DNA of 64,000 nucleotides from Anadara kagoshimensis (lineage: Eukaryota > Mollusca > Bivalvia > Arcoida > Arcidae), in the NCBI GenBank assembly GCA_021292105.1, contig CM037869.1, positions 1,769,001-1,833,000 on the forward strand. Reading direction: 5' to 3'. Every line of letters starts with the position of its first letter. Position 1 is the stretch's first letter. Below the pieces are notes generated by a model. The model worked only from the letters and a program-made list of their open reading frames with translations, searched no databases and had not been told where the DNA came from. The translations under genes were made by a program, and so were the position numbers. This document shows, one piece after another, positions 25,001 through 39,800 of the stretch.

Positions 25001-28000
25001 AACCCCCGTGAGCATTGATAGCGCATATGAATGTAATTTGTAACTGGAAAACATGTGCTTGGCAGCAGGCAATGCAATAGTAGAGGCAAACAACATACTA
25101 CAAAGTTCTTTAGTTTATTGTTACCATCAAAACCACTGGAGATTGTAGCTGATCATATAATAATATATACATATGATGATAGATACATATTATAGGAATT
25201 GATACAATACATATAATATAAACGTAATGCATGCACAATTTACAATACCATAAAGTGAATACGTAATGCACCAGTAGACTAAACCTAAAGCAGAGGCGAT
25301 AAGTGACCCAGTAAGGCCCTACCCACAGGTCCAGCTCTACAATGCCTATTATCTAAACTAAGCGAACAAGACTACGCTTTAACACATAATGGTGGTGTAC
25401 GTAGTAAGCTAAAGATGAGGTGCTTACCCTTTCCGGAGCTCCCAGGCTCACTTTCCTGGTTGAATTTCACGTGTTTGGGTTTGAGTTTAAAAGTTTTAAC
25501 TTTGCTTTGGGATTGATTTGCAATTTTGTTTTCAATTGTTACTATTAATTATAGAAATACTAGAAATAATACTAACAGAACTGGTAAACGTTTTGTGTCG
25601 TAGTATCCGGTATATAGGAACATCATCACAGAAGACTCCTAGAGTCGGATACCCCAAACCTAAACAAGCTAATGATATTTTGCAATTTAAACATCTAATT
25701 CTGTCAATGAAGAGGATAAGCTTTTCACCCCTCGGGGAAGTTAAAATTAACTTGGTTGCCATAGTAACACATTAACAATGTACAATATAGTTAGAAAGCT
25801 ATTGTTCAATTTCTATGTCTGGGGGCATAGTCACTAAAACGTTGATACCTTCGTAATTATCTTTGGCGCCATATTTGGCATTTAAAGGTTGAAACCTGAC
25901 AGATGCTTTTGTTTCCAAACAATACGAATCATGATCAATATTTAATATTGATCACTGTAACTGAAAAATACAAAAAAGAAACAGCCAATGGGAACTAGAA
26001 ATAAAACAAATCCCAACCAATGCATGTCCAAACCACAATCCCAAAGCAATGAAAAACAAACATACCAATTCATGTCGAAATCACAACCCCAAAGCAAAGT
26101 AAAAACTTTAAAAATTGGCAAAATTAGTTAAACCAAAAAATTTCTTTTAGAGAATAAAGGCGGGATGCATCGGAAGGGAAAGTACCTTCTGATAAGCTAG
26201 CTCTATCCACCACGTATGTTAACTAAATTGAAAATAAAATAAACATGAAACCATGGGGGGAAAAGAGAAATCAAACTAATAAAGATAGAAACATTGCAAA
26301 AATAATGCATACCTACATATAAGGGCAAACAGACGGCATTGGCAGTGTTAACAAAAGTTAAACAACAAGGAAAGATTCATACACGTACATACAAGGGTCA
26401 TTAAAAAAATTAGCAGCTAAATTTGGTTAAATATATTTTTATCCTTTCGATATTTTTTCAACCCCTTGAAAACAATTTTGGTCCAAGCACTAATGATGGG
26501 GAATTGTATTCCGAATCGGTATTGCTATAAAATTATTAAAACTAGTATAGTGTGTACCCCAAGCCCAATTTTAAAGACAACTAAACGGTCAAAGGCTTTG
26601 AAATGAAATCAATGCAGTGATTAATTCTGTTTAAAACTATTCAAATTTTCCTTCTATACAGATATGCATTTAAGTAATAAAAATGTGTCTCGAAGTAATT
26701 TCGCTTTTGGTATTGGTGTCAAACAGCAAGAGGCGCTGTGGTCCGATTATATAGACCAATCGGCCACCGATGTCCCCTATGTCCATGTAGGTAGTCAGTT
26801 GGTAGTCGGTAACTGTTTACCGTCTTGTTATAAAATAAAACAAACGATAATAAAGTCAAGGTAAAATCACGAAAAACGACTGTGTATGGCATTCCCGTTT
26901 ACTTCTCATCTTTGTGTTCTAAAATGTTGATCAAATTCACCGCTGTGAAACATAAGTAAAGCCAATAAGTTCTTTTTTCTTGTATGATCATGTACTTCAA
27001 TATCAAAAACAATTTCCCTTCTATATATAAATTATCAGATTACTCAGACGGCTCGAAAACTTGAGTCAGTTATTCAGGTAAATGCGACATGGATTGGTAT
27101 GTTTGTTTTTTATTTAAGAGAAAAACAATATGGTATGGTATGGTAATACTATGAATTTGATGTTCATGAAACATGGAAATAGAAATAATAATTGAATACT
27201 AGTATAAACTGCAGATAACCCATCTATATAGTAATCGTTTAGAACTAAGGCACTGAAAGAACTCCGTGTTAAGATATTTTGACATATACATCAGGGGTCC
27301 CCCGTGAGGACATATAAACTACTCTTGTGATCTTTAAATTCCTTGCAGGCATAGGTCATAGGTCATTAAGTCAATAGGTTAACTGACAATCCAATATTTT
27401 TGTCTCAGTAGCTCTCTTTGGTAAATTGGTAAAATATTTTGCAATTCTTTTGGACCAAATGAATGGGTAAATAAAAAAAATGGTCACCATTACAGTTAGG
27501 AAACTATAAGCAATGTTAACAATGACGGATACCTAACATATAGCAAAAAACAAATATACTACTAGTAATTCATGTCCAATTACAAAAAAACTGTGAAACG
27601 GACAAATTAAGTTAAACACATGAACTTCAATCAGGGAAATTATGACGGGTGTTCAGGAAGTGTAAGCGCCTATATAATACATAGCCATAAAACATTTGTA
27701 ATCTGTAAGATGGCTTCGAGTGACTCAGTCCTGGACTGGAAATCAAACACTTGAGAGCGTAACAGTTAACATCTATTTTATTGGCGCCAATATAGAAATT
27801 ATAAACGAAATTCAAGGCTAAACCACGGTTTTGTAAAGATTACCTTGACCTTTTTATTTTTACGTGTTTTATAATGCATTTATATATGCACCTTATTTCT
27901 AGTTTTATAAAACGTTTATCACAGTGACTGCTGTGAAATAAATCGTCAGCTACTTCGTTCTATACCTTGTTCAATTAAGCTGGTAAGTTTTACTACAACA

Positions 28001-30379
28001 TCAAAGATTTGTAACTTTATTTTTATTTATCGCTTGTTGCCTCTTCTCAAAATGTTCCAGTTAATGACTTAATAAGGTAGAACTAGTCAGATAAATTGTA
28101 GATTAATAAATTTGACGTAATATATTATAAGTAACTGGTATTGTTCCAAACATCTAAAAACATTGGAATATTGAATATATAGAAGGACATTTCGTAACAG
28201 AAATGTACTTGGCAAAAGCCAAAACAACTGATACATAAAGACAACACAAGTCAATGATCAAACGTGTATTGGAACCACTTATAAAATTACAGGCTTTTGT
28301 ACTGGGACATCTTTTAGGCATATGTAACATACGTGTATCCGCAAAGTTTCAAAACATTTGTTCAAACACGACAAAAGGAGTTGGATGCAAAAAACAAAAA
28401 GAATAACAGACTGACATATGATTTACCATAATTCGACCCATCACCGATATCGATGCTGACGAGCTTATACAAATACAGTGGAGGAACATATACAACCTTC
28501 AGTATTAGTAATCCTATTAAAATTCAGCGGTACCATATTTGTTTTTATCTTTTCTGTTTTATTGCCTTGTTTTGGCTGTTTTGTCGTTAGCTTGTATCGT
28601 TGTTCATGGCTGTTTTGTCGTTAGCTTGTATCGTTGTTCATGGTTGTTTTGTCGTTAGCTTGTATTGTTGTTCATGGCTGTTTTATCGTTAGCTTGTATT
28701 GTTGTTCATGGCTGTTTTGACTGTTGTGAAGTACATGTTTTTTCATTCCCAGCCAGTCTCATAATACCAAGGCAATTAGTTGTTAAAGTGACTGAGTCTG
28801 TACCCAGGGTAAATCGTATTAAGACTCTATTTCAATTAAGAATCATCCACTTTAATATCTACATGGTTTAGGATTTCTAACTAAGAATTGTTGATCAGTG
28901 TCTCTGATATTCGAAGTACTTGTATGCTTTGATAATTAATGTGTAATGTTTGTCTTAAAACAATGATTATAAGGGGAATTTACAGTCGAAGTTATATACG
29001 AAATGTATATATATTCAAGCAAGGTACGTTCTTAACACACATAGATGACATTAAAAAACAATAATCAGAAAGAAATTGTATCCGTCATGACGAAATCTGA
29101 ATCATAACATGAAAATACCGTTCTTGTAAACCACACTTTGTCTGGATGTTATCATAAAACCTAAATGTTAATTTGAAAAAACATACTAACTATTTGGAGA
29201 GAAATCTAATCGAAATCGGAGACACATAAAAACTTTAATATAAAAAAATGGTTTTGCTTTTTCATTAAATACGAAACTGAGGCATACCAGTCTTTACGAA
29301 ATATCTATGGTGTATTTCACATAATGTCATGTACATAATAATGGATTTTACGAAAAGAACTATTCAAAAGTCTTCACATAACAATTGCAGAGATTTTACC
29401 CGGTGATATTTCTTTTGATGAAAAACCAAAAACCCGCAGTGTTGATACAATAACTATTGAACTGTCTAGAAATGGCATTTATAATGTAAACTTTCCATTG
29501 GCGTGCAAAACAAATTCAATAGCGAGCGTTAGGATTAGACTGCTTTGCACAGCAATGGAAGTTATAGCACTATAAACGTCAAAACTAGACAGTTCAATGG
29601 TTATATTTACATTTTGCATTTTTTGAAAATCTTATTTTTGTTTTTGAATCCTGAAATAAATTTTAAACAATGTCGTATACGGCAAGCAATTCCAATTGCC
29701 GGAACAGCCAATCAATGACGACATAGGAGCGATGAGTGACGTTATATTACCAAATGTAATTATATTTATATTTATGTTATTATAACTTCAGTTGGTCTCA
29801 AACAGAGTTTAATACAATCAAACATCTTAAATGTAAATATAATATAAATGCACTTTTCTAATGTAAGCAATATAAAAACGGTGAAGGATTCAAAGACTGT
29901 ATGACTGGTCTTTTGATATCCACCATAAGCAACATTTCATTGTACTTAACCACTTGTTGTATTATAAGTAAGTTGGTAAGGTAACTCATTAAGCACAAAA
30001 CAAACATTCTTATACTCGTTCAATAAAAATCGTGTTTTCAAGATATGTTTTTTTATATAGAGTAGAGTAGAGTGATGTAGTTATATGCTCCAGTCTAGAA
30101 TCAAAAACAAACATACTAATCCATGTCCGAATCACAATCCAGAGGCAAAGTAAAAACTTTGGAACTGACAAGTTAGGTTAGACACGTGAACTTCCTCCAG
30201 GAAAGTGAGGCCGGGTGCTCCGGAAGTGTAAGCACTGTTTAGCTAGTTACACCCGCCACGTGTGTAATCAAAATTGTGTGAAAGGAACATGGAACTATGA
30301 GACGTCAAATATATCCAGGGCAATCCTGGACACAGAGACATCAAACGTGTCAACAATACTGTGATGACGGCCATAAAAC

Positions 30380-30410
<31 letters not shown>

Positions 30411-30814
30411 GAATCGTGATTCCAATAGTGGTGGAGTTTTACACCGCAGTCTAGAATCTTACACTTATACTGAGGTATACGTAGTCGGTCCAGGAATGAT
30501 AGACAATACAGGAGTTTGCATGCCCGGAGGGAACTATCGACCTTCGGCAAATAAACTAGCAAATCTAGCACTTTCCAGACATAAAGCCAAAGAATTTTGT
30601 TCCATATGCAATGAGAGATTAATCGATATGTTTGAGGGAATGGCGTCTAAGGTTCCAATTGAGGTTATTTTACTATTTTGCAGTTCTGCAATATCGAAGG
30701 GAACCGGACCCCCAACCTTCACCATGAGAAATGACCTACTTTCTCATACTTGAAAATATCGCGAGTGGACCTTGAATCTAATTCGAGAAGAGATGTGACT
30801 CCTAAGCCGATGTT

Positions 30815-30883
<69 letters not shown>

Positions 30884-33800
30884 TTTATCTCCAGTGAAAT
30901 ACTAGTATAAAGATGTTCTAGAAATCAAGTTGTCTTAAGAACTAATACGTGACAAACATGTGCGTCATTGGAGTTGTGTTACACCAGAGTTGTTAATAAA
31001 CTTTATTACTTCAGTAAGCAGATCTCAACATCTGTATAAAACACTCCAATTCTGAAGTGTCTACTTCTCTACATCTAATGAAAAATACTAATTGTGTTAA
31101 GAGATGCTTGTTAACTTAATGTGTATTTTTATTTATTGAAATGAAATTGATTTTTGAATTTAGCAGGTGCCTAACAATCCAATCTTTAAATAACGCAAGT
31201 GGGTGATGTTAATTGCATTGTTAGTTTAAAATGTGCAACCGCACATATTTACACATCAATAGCCAACAAACAGGCGTGCATTCGTGTGTACATTGATGCT
31301 CAATATCGCTGCGTGAATCTTTTATTTTCATATGATGTTCAATAGAGTGTCCTTGTAGTATAAAAGGAATTCTAATTCCGGGAAATAATTTAATGATTTA
31401 GTTAGGTCAACGCTTTATCAGAGCTTTAAACGTCAATAGTTATTGATCACGTGGTACTTTGTGGATCCTATTAAAAAAGCGGAACGAAAACGTACCAAGA
31501 AAACGTACCAAGAAAACGTACCAAGAAAACGTTATAAGAAACTGTAAAAGATACTCCAAACTATTATTGCTGCAAAAACATGACATTCTGATAGTTCTCG
31601 AACATTAATGTTTCTTTACACCGTTATAAGATATTTCTTGCTATTTGAAACAAAAAGGCGTATGACATAATCGTCAGGGTAAGAACGTTATCCATTTAAT
31701 CGGTTTTTTACAGACAACATTACATGTTCATGATGATGTAAAGAAGTTTTTATGTTGAAACTTGAAATCACAATAATTATTTGTTCTACAATTACATCGC
31801 TATCACGACAAAAATCAAAATCACAATCATTTTTATTTTTTATTTTTATGATCACGAGAACACGATAGATATAGATGTCTCATTAATTGTTTTGAGAAAT
31901 TCAAAACAGAGGCTCAGCTTTCAAACTATGAAAGTAAACCTTTCAGAATTTCAGATACATTACTTGTTAAATGCGGCAGGATAAATTTACCTGATAGTAC
32001 AGCATTGTTACGCCACATAGCGGTGTTGTCGCATAAACGTGTTCCAACACCTCTATGCGGGGAATTTCAACGCATAAAGAGAAAGTTTTTATGTGGCAAA
32101 AAGACTACATTCCGCCGCATAAAGAAAACAATTACTATCATCACCTGCATTTACACCTCCATCATTATTACCACCTTCACAAAAAGCACCACCACCATCG
32201 TGATGATCATCATTATATTATTATTATTATTATTTTTTATTATTATTATTATTATTAAAGCAAAAGTCGAAATTCTGCCAAAATCACAATTTAACGATCA
32301 TCAACATTAAAGTCATAATCGCCACCGCAGTCGGTACGACGACGGTAACATCGTCGTCGCGTTCTCATCGTCCCTGTCCCCATCCTCATATTATTATTAC
32401 CATTATCAACAACACAACAACATAAATTCTCAATTGTCGCCGTCGTCGTCATAATTTATATCACCACCACCGTTTTGTCGAAATACCAGCTCTTTTTAAA
32501 TTTCATACCAACTCGTTAAAATTAGCCATCGTTATGCGTCAAAAAGGCAGCCTTGCGCCGCATATAAGCAACACATCGTTATGCGTTGAACGCCGCCGCA
32601 TAAACGTGGCGGACCTCTTTATGCGTTGGAATTCCCCGCATAGACGTGTTGGGCGCGTTTATGCGGCAACACCGCTATGTGGCGTAACACAGCCTGTTTT
32701 ATATTCTATGTTCTAGTTAAACAGGAGGTGCTTACCCTTCCGGAGCACCCGGCCTCACTTCCCTGGTAGAAGTTTACGTGTCTAACCTAACTGGTCGGTT
32801 CCAAAGATTTTACTTTGCTTCTGGATTGTGATTCGGACATGGATTAGTATGTTTTTGATGTTTACTATAGGCACACAATTCAAGCTACATTTAAAACTGT
32901 AACACGTTAAAGCTAGACGCTTCTCTAAAATTAAGATAATTAAGTTAAATATTGTGAAAGAAGTTTCATTTTTTTAAAAACAAAATGTTAAATTATACAA
33001 ACATATTAATGCTAAAATAATGCAGAGCAAACAAAATGGGACCGAAGCTCATGTGCCTAACGGTCGAGATAATGAAAGCTAGCAGCTGAAATGCTGCCGA
33101 GAGTTGCATAATGGCGTCTGATGAGATATACGTAACGATGGCCCGAGAAGAGCTTCCGATTCGGCACTAATTCGTTTACTTAGTGTTAAACTTTCGACAG
33201 GTATGTACTGTATTTGAACAGTTATGTTTTGTTTATTATTAGGTTCATTTAATAAATAATGAGTTGGTTATTATGCGTCTGTTGTTTTGAATTTTCATTA
33301 AAATAATGCATATGAAAACTCTGACAAATTTTTCGAATCAGTTATCAGTATTTAATTATCATTCTTTTTTAAATAGCAATAGCAGTATATAACAGTGTAC
33401 CATTTACAAATTAAAAAAATCTTGTTTTCTTTTGGATGACCTAACTTTACTACAGTTTGAAATGACCATTTGTTCTACACACGGATTTAATGCTGTGTTA
33501 TTTAACGAACTCTAATAAATCTTAGATGTAAATTTTATACATTTTGAAACATCATATAACCTTTTTAACTTTTACTAACTGTCGATTGACACAAAATGTC
33601 AGTTCTATTTTGTTCAATTTTATCCCATTTAATTAATATAAGTATCTAAATATCGTTGACATAGAACAATGATTCAGCTTCCGTTTAAATTGAACGTGCA
33701 AGTTCATGTACGTATTTTTTAAAACGAGGAATGAAACTATCAAGTAGTTTAAATTGAACCCTGAACTCTGAAGGACATATACCTTACTGCAATATGCATA

Positions 33801-36800
33801 ACAGACAAAACTGTACGTCTTGTGTTGGAGGAACCCGAATATCCCGCAGCAGAAAAATGATAAACCATTGACAACGTTAGGACAGACACTAGATGGAATA
33901 GTCACATTACATCACAGTAAAGTACCTTTTTGAAATAAAAAGGAAAAAAGGCGTTTTTTTTAATTTGTTAATTAAAATCCACTTGTAATTCAAATAGTAA
34001 ACATTAAAGCTACCATTATAACAATTTTTAATTTTTCATTACAATGTACATGTTCAAGTTTAGTACACATAAAGTAATCTACTACATAGCATGGAGATTC
34101 TATACAATGCTTATCATTTTATTCTGTGGGTAATTTTAAGATGGTAATAATACATTGCAATTATGTTATCATTTGGATTACAATTTCATGTACATCGTTT
34201 CTTTAACGTTGATATTGATTGGCTGTAAACCGACATTGTTTTTTAATTACGACAATTGACCAATTGACACTTTTTCACTTTGTCGTAATGTTTGGTGCAC
34301 GTCAAGACGCAGATGTAGTTAGTTTCTTGTTATTCATTACATTTAAAACATTGTCATAATATTTTAAAAAATGTATGTAGTAATATATTTTGAATGCTTG
34401 AAAAATTAAAACAAATGCAACCAAATTATATTATACTTGTATTGTTAAACAACCGTAATTTCAGTTTAATTGTCAAGTGTAAAGCAGTTTTCTCTTTCTC
34501 ATCTGCCTCGAAAAAATCATTATTATATTATAATTGAAAGTTTAACTTTGATTTCCAGTCATATACCATTTACCTGAACAAAACAAAATCTCGAGATGGT
34601 TTATAATTACAATTCAATTCTCTGACACATGGCGTAACAGTGACACGTTTTTTATTTTAATTACATTTTTAGCTTTCACATTGATTTTTGTAAATAAAAT
34701 AATTTTATTTTCTTTTGTGTTGGTATTGAAAAGGGAAATATTATATATAAACAGTATGAATAAATGATGAAAACATGTTAGATGAAAGGTACAAATAGTC
34801 GATTTATCATTCTATCATCGATTTTTGGCAAATAATTCATATATTCGTTAGGATTCCCGCTGAAATGACGATCAAAATCTGTATAAAATAGCCATTAAAT
34901 CCTTCATGTGGCGTTGTTTTCTTTCATCAATCTTAAACAAAATGGAATTTGTTAATAAATGAGTATGTTTTATTTCTTCTATATCAATGAACCGGTAAGA
35001 TGATAAATAGAAAGAGTGTATCAACCAATCAGAATCGCCGTACCTTAATTGTTTTGTCATTGATTCCTTTGACAAACTGGTGTCAAAATTCAAGTTGTGA
35101 AATGAACATTATGTAACCGTTTAAATTATTAAATTTTTAATTCCAACAAACCCACGCAAAGTAGACAATGGATTAATCAATGCAATACCGGAAACATTAT
35201 CAACACGAATAAAAGATTAACAGGGGTGCACTTCACAACCCGTCCGAGTACAGTTATTGCACGAGCTAGCTACAGTTCTGTTACATAAATGTCAAAATAT
35301 CTGCATGATAAGAAAGTGACGGATGTAAATGTGTTTGTATCTAAACAAGACACCATACATTGCAATCAAAGGTCCTGTTCTTAAGTCGAGTGAACAGCAT
35401 CCGATCTTGGGTATGGTATGAGGCGAGTTTGGGTAATGGGGTACAGAGATTTTGACTTTGCGTTGCACTGATGGCATTATACAACATGGTTATTTATCGT
35501 GCCAAGCCCACCGTGACACGGGACCTCGTTTATTTTAAGTTCACATCCAAAAGAACCGTGATTTTCATTTCGTAATGCCAAGTGCTTTGCGAAAGAACAG
35601 TCACTACATAGTTTCAAGTCTTGGGTCAGCCCCAGTGGAGGTTCTAACCCACGACCTCTCACTTACAGAGCGAGCACTCTATCAACTGAGTCACCGCAGT
35701 GGTCCCGGGTATAGTATCAATTTGAAACCCCGATATAAACTGTAGTTAGTGAATATTACTGCTTTACTCTCTTGACGGAGTGATTGCGAGATAAAGGAAG
35801 TCAAAAACACTGGTCCATGTCCAAATTAAAGTCCCCCAAAACAAAGTAAAAACTGAAAAATGACGATCAAAGTAATAGGCTTCAACCAAGGAACTGAGGC
35901 CAAGTGCTCCAGAAATCTACTCACCATTTGTATAAGGAATATATAACTATGTGACGTCAAATATAACCAGGATGATTTTGGAGACATATAAATAATCAAG
36001 CATATTGTGATGACGGTCATTTAAGTTTTTGAGGGTCTTGAAAAGCCTAATCTGATTGAACTTTAGAATATATTTTCATGGTTAAAACTTTTAACACTGC
36101 TTCTTCATTTAGCTTATATAAAATAGTGAAATAAGAAGGCATGAAAAATTGATGGACCAGACCCAATATGTAAAACCAAAACGCTTAGCATCTCGAATTT
36201 GTCTTTGAGAGCGGAGGTCATCATAGAGACAACATTAAAATGTTTGCCAACGTTTAGATAAGTTGATGAAATTAAAACCGTTATAATGTACATAGGCTCA
36301 TGTTAATGGTGGATGGACGTGTTTAGATGAATGCAAAATCAATACGATTGTCCAAAAGGACCAGACTAACAATGTTGAGAGGATTGTACTGTCAATGGCA
36401 GAACACACAATGGATATGTTTAATTTGTCACAACATACATACCGATAATGGAAACACGTCTACGACAATGTGTTATACAGCCATTCTCTTTTGAAAAGAA
36501 ACTTGAATTATTATATCTGTGAAACAGCGTAATAATCTATAACATGGGTAGGGTATCTCCGTCTGTAATTGATAACTATTTTTGTACTTCATATATAGAA
36601 TGGTATTATATCAACAAATGAAGTCTACCGCTAGTTTTTAGATAAGTTATATCGACAAAAGTCCAAAATGATACAACACCGATGTAGAAAACAATTTTCA
36701 CAATTTACTCTGTGGTCGTTCAATATTTATATATTGTTATTTCGCGCGTTTTGGACAGGTCAATGTTGTTTGCCTATACCCTTACCTTTACCAAACCCCC

Positions 36801-39800
36801 TTTTAATTATAAATGGCGATTTTTCGTCTTTGTTTTGTATGCTAATTAAAAATCACATACAGTTCTTGAGAGAGTAACACTGAATATGTCACGTGTAGCC
36901 TCGAGAGAAAAGTTAAGACACATTAAAAATTGAGTTGAGAAAACCGTCAGCTGTTTTCTACAGTTGTCGAGAGTTGTCATTATTTCTTTTCTTATTAATT
37001 TGCGTTTCCTTAGCAATAGGCTATTGATATTTTTTTTACAAATTAACAAAATATTCAGAATTTCTGATATGTCCAATTTATTTTTAAAAATATGTTTATG
37101 TTTTATTTCGCTATGTTGAGTCATATATATATAATTGGGATGAAGTAAGACCATAACTAAGCTAATGAAAGTTGTTTTGTCATTTTCGTGTCATCAAATT
37201 TCTATGTTTGGTGACAAAAACAGACGTTTTATTTCGGAAGTCTTTAAGCTGCATCAAATGTTTTACTTTTTAGCTCAGAATACGTCAAAGATTACGATTA
37301 TTAGCGTCATCTATTATGGCGCTTTAGAAGGAACTTTCTTTTGGATTAAAATGATATTTTCAGTCCGTAACGCCATCACCTTGGTGACAATAAATGACGT
37401 TTTATTTCGGAAGTCTTTAAGCTGCATTAAATGCTTTACTTTTTAGCTCAGAGTAGGTCAAAGAACACGATTATTAGCGTCATCTTTTATGGCTTTGTTG
37501 TGGATTAAAATGAAATTTGTAGTCTGTATCGCCACCACTTTGATCTACTTTATCGACACGTATCATATAACTAACTACACGGTGGTTAAACTTTACATTT
37601 CACAACTTGTAATTAATCTACACCAAGTTAAAGGTTATACCATTCCAAATCTCGAGAGTGCTCACGTCCCGACGAGAATGTCGACGTGATTTATAAATAT
37701 TCTCCCGGGATGCATTAGATATATCGTTTCCCCGTTTGAAAGCGTTCTTGTCTCTATCAGATGTGTAAAAATACAAATTTTTATACATTAGTTGAGATGT
37801 TATTAATTCGACTGACTTCAGAAAGTCAATCGATTCTACAAATGGACTCTTAATTTTGTTTTATGTTGAACGTAGAAAGTTAGAAAAGCGTATTGATTTT
37901 TAGTTATAGCTTCAATATTGTCGCGGGTAATTGAGCGTTTAATAAGAACCTAATGAAGGAAACATGAGGGTTTTGACATTGAGATATCAGCATTGTATTT
38001 CATTAAATCTGGACTTTTATAAATAACAGATAATGTCGTTTATCTTTTACATGCATTTAAAAAAACGGTTTTTGCTGGATTTGTCTTAAGATAAATGATG
38101 ACTGAAGTTAGAGTCGGGTTTAATTATAGATATTTGTCTAAAGTTTGAAGACAATTCTATTAGGAGAATACAATTTACGTTGCAAAAGCCTATGACAAAA
38201 TGCAAATTACTTGTAACACAAAATGCTGAATATTAAAATTTAGCTTTCTAATAAAAAACTTAAATGACAATAAACTATAATAAAATAAAATAAAATGAAA
38301 TTTAAAAAAGTCAAACTTAATACTTGGCATTTCAGAGGCAGTTGGGTTGAGATTGAATGAATTCGGTGACAGGTAACGAGGACTTTGGATGAATTCGGTG
38401 ACAGGTAACGAGGACTTTGGATGAATTCGGTGACAGGTAACGAGGACTTTGAATGAATTCGGTGACAGGTAACGAGGACTTTGAATGAATTCGGTGACAG
38501 GTAACGAGGACTTTGAATGAATTCGGTGACAAATAACGAGGATTTTGAATGAATTCGGTGACAGGTAACGAGGACTTTGGATGAATTCGGTGACAGGTAA
38601 CGAGGACTTTGAATGAATTCGGTGACAGGTAACGAGGACTTTGAATGAATTCGATGACAGGTAACGAGGACTTTGAATGAATTCGGTGACAGGTAACGAG
38701 GACTTTGAATGAATTCGGTGACAGGTAACGAGGACTTTGGATGAATTCGGTGACAGGTAACGAGGACTTTGAATGAATTCGGTGACAGGTAACGAGGACT
38801 TTGGAAGACCTTCTCTAAATCATCTAACTTTCTGGCAACCATTGGCTTGAAATTAGAATCTTCAGTTTTCTTTAACAACTTATATAAATAATAGACGTTT
38901 AAAGCTTTAATACAAGACATCAATTGCCCAGGACACACATAACCTTTTCTCTTTGACCATAAAACAAAATATACAAATGTATATAAACAAATGGTGTAAA
39001 ATGGCTCTGAAAATATAGTCTACAAGTCCAACCATACAACTGGACCATCAACATACTGTTAATGTGTTCATTGTTCATTATTTTATATATAAACATCGTC
39101 ATTCCTATAACACTTGACCTTTGGAATTCTGTCTAAATGCCATACATTTCCACATTCAATCTTATTCCCTGCGTGACTGTCTCAAATCTTATGGCTATGT
39201 GTACTTTGTGATCGAAGTTTTTATGGTGGCAGCAAATGAATCGAAAAGGAAAACAGTGTAGTGTCATTAAGAAAGGAAATGCATACAAATTGTTCTAACA
39301 TAAATGTAAATTTTAAGTCATACTTATATACAGTCCATATACCGGAGGATCCATGGGCGGAAAACAATTCACCATAATATAGTGCAATTTGAAATCGAGC
39401 AATTATCTATGAAACTAAGAGAGTGACTAAGCCATTACCAGAACTATAATAATTAAAAAATCAAATGAAATCAAAATGATAAGAATAACAACACATTACA
39501 TTTCGCGGTTGTTTTTTTTTTTTTGGGGGGGGGGGGGGAGGTGGGGCGTTAGTCGTGATCCTAGTTTTGAAGGCGATGCAGTATTTTAACTTTTTTATAT
39601 GGTAACCATTTTATTGATCCTGTAAACCATGAATTATTAATTTATATTTTAGTAGAACATATATAGGTCATTTGGGTCTCTTTTCAACATCTTGGAAAAA
39701 ATTTTGGTTTCATAATTTTGGCCCAAGTACTACTAATGAGGAATTGTATTCCGAAACGGCCGTCTAGTGCTGTAAAATTAAAACTTGTATAATATGTAAT

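Noticed and set aside
38240-38938. 232-codon minus-strand open frame
   Set aside because: It is the 32-bp minisatellite read through in rotating phase; no start context, splice context or family feature.
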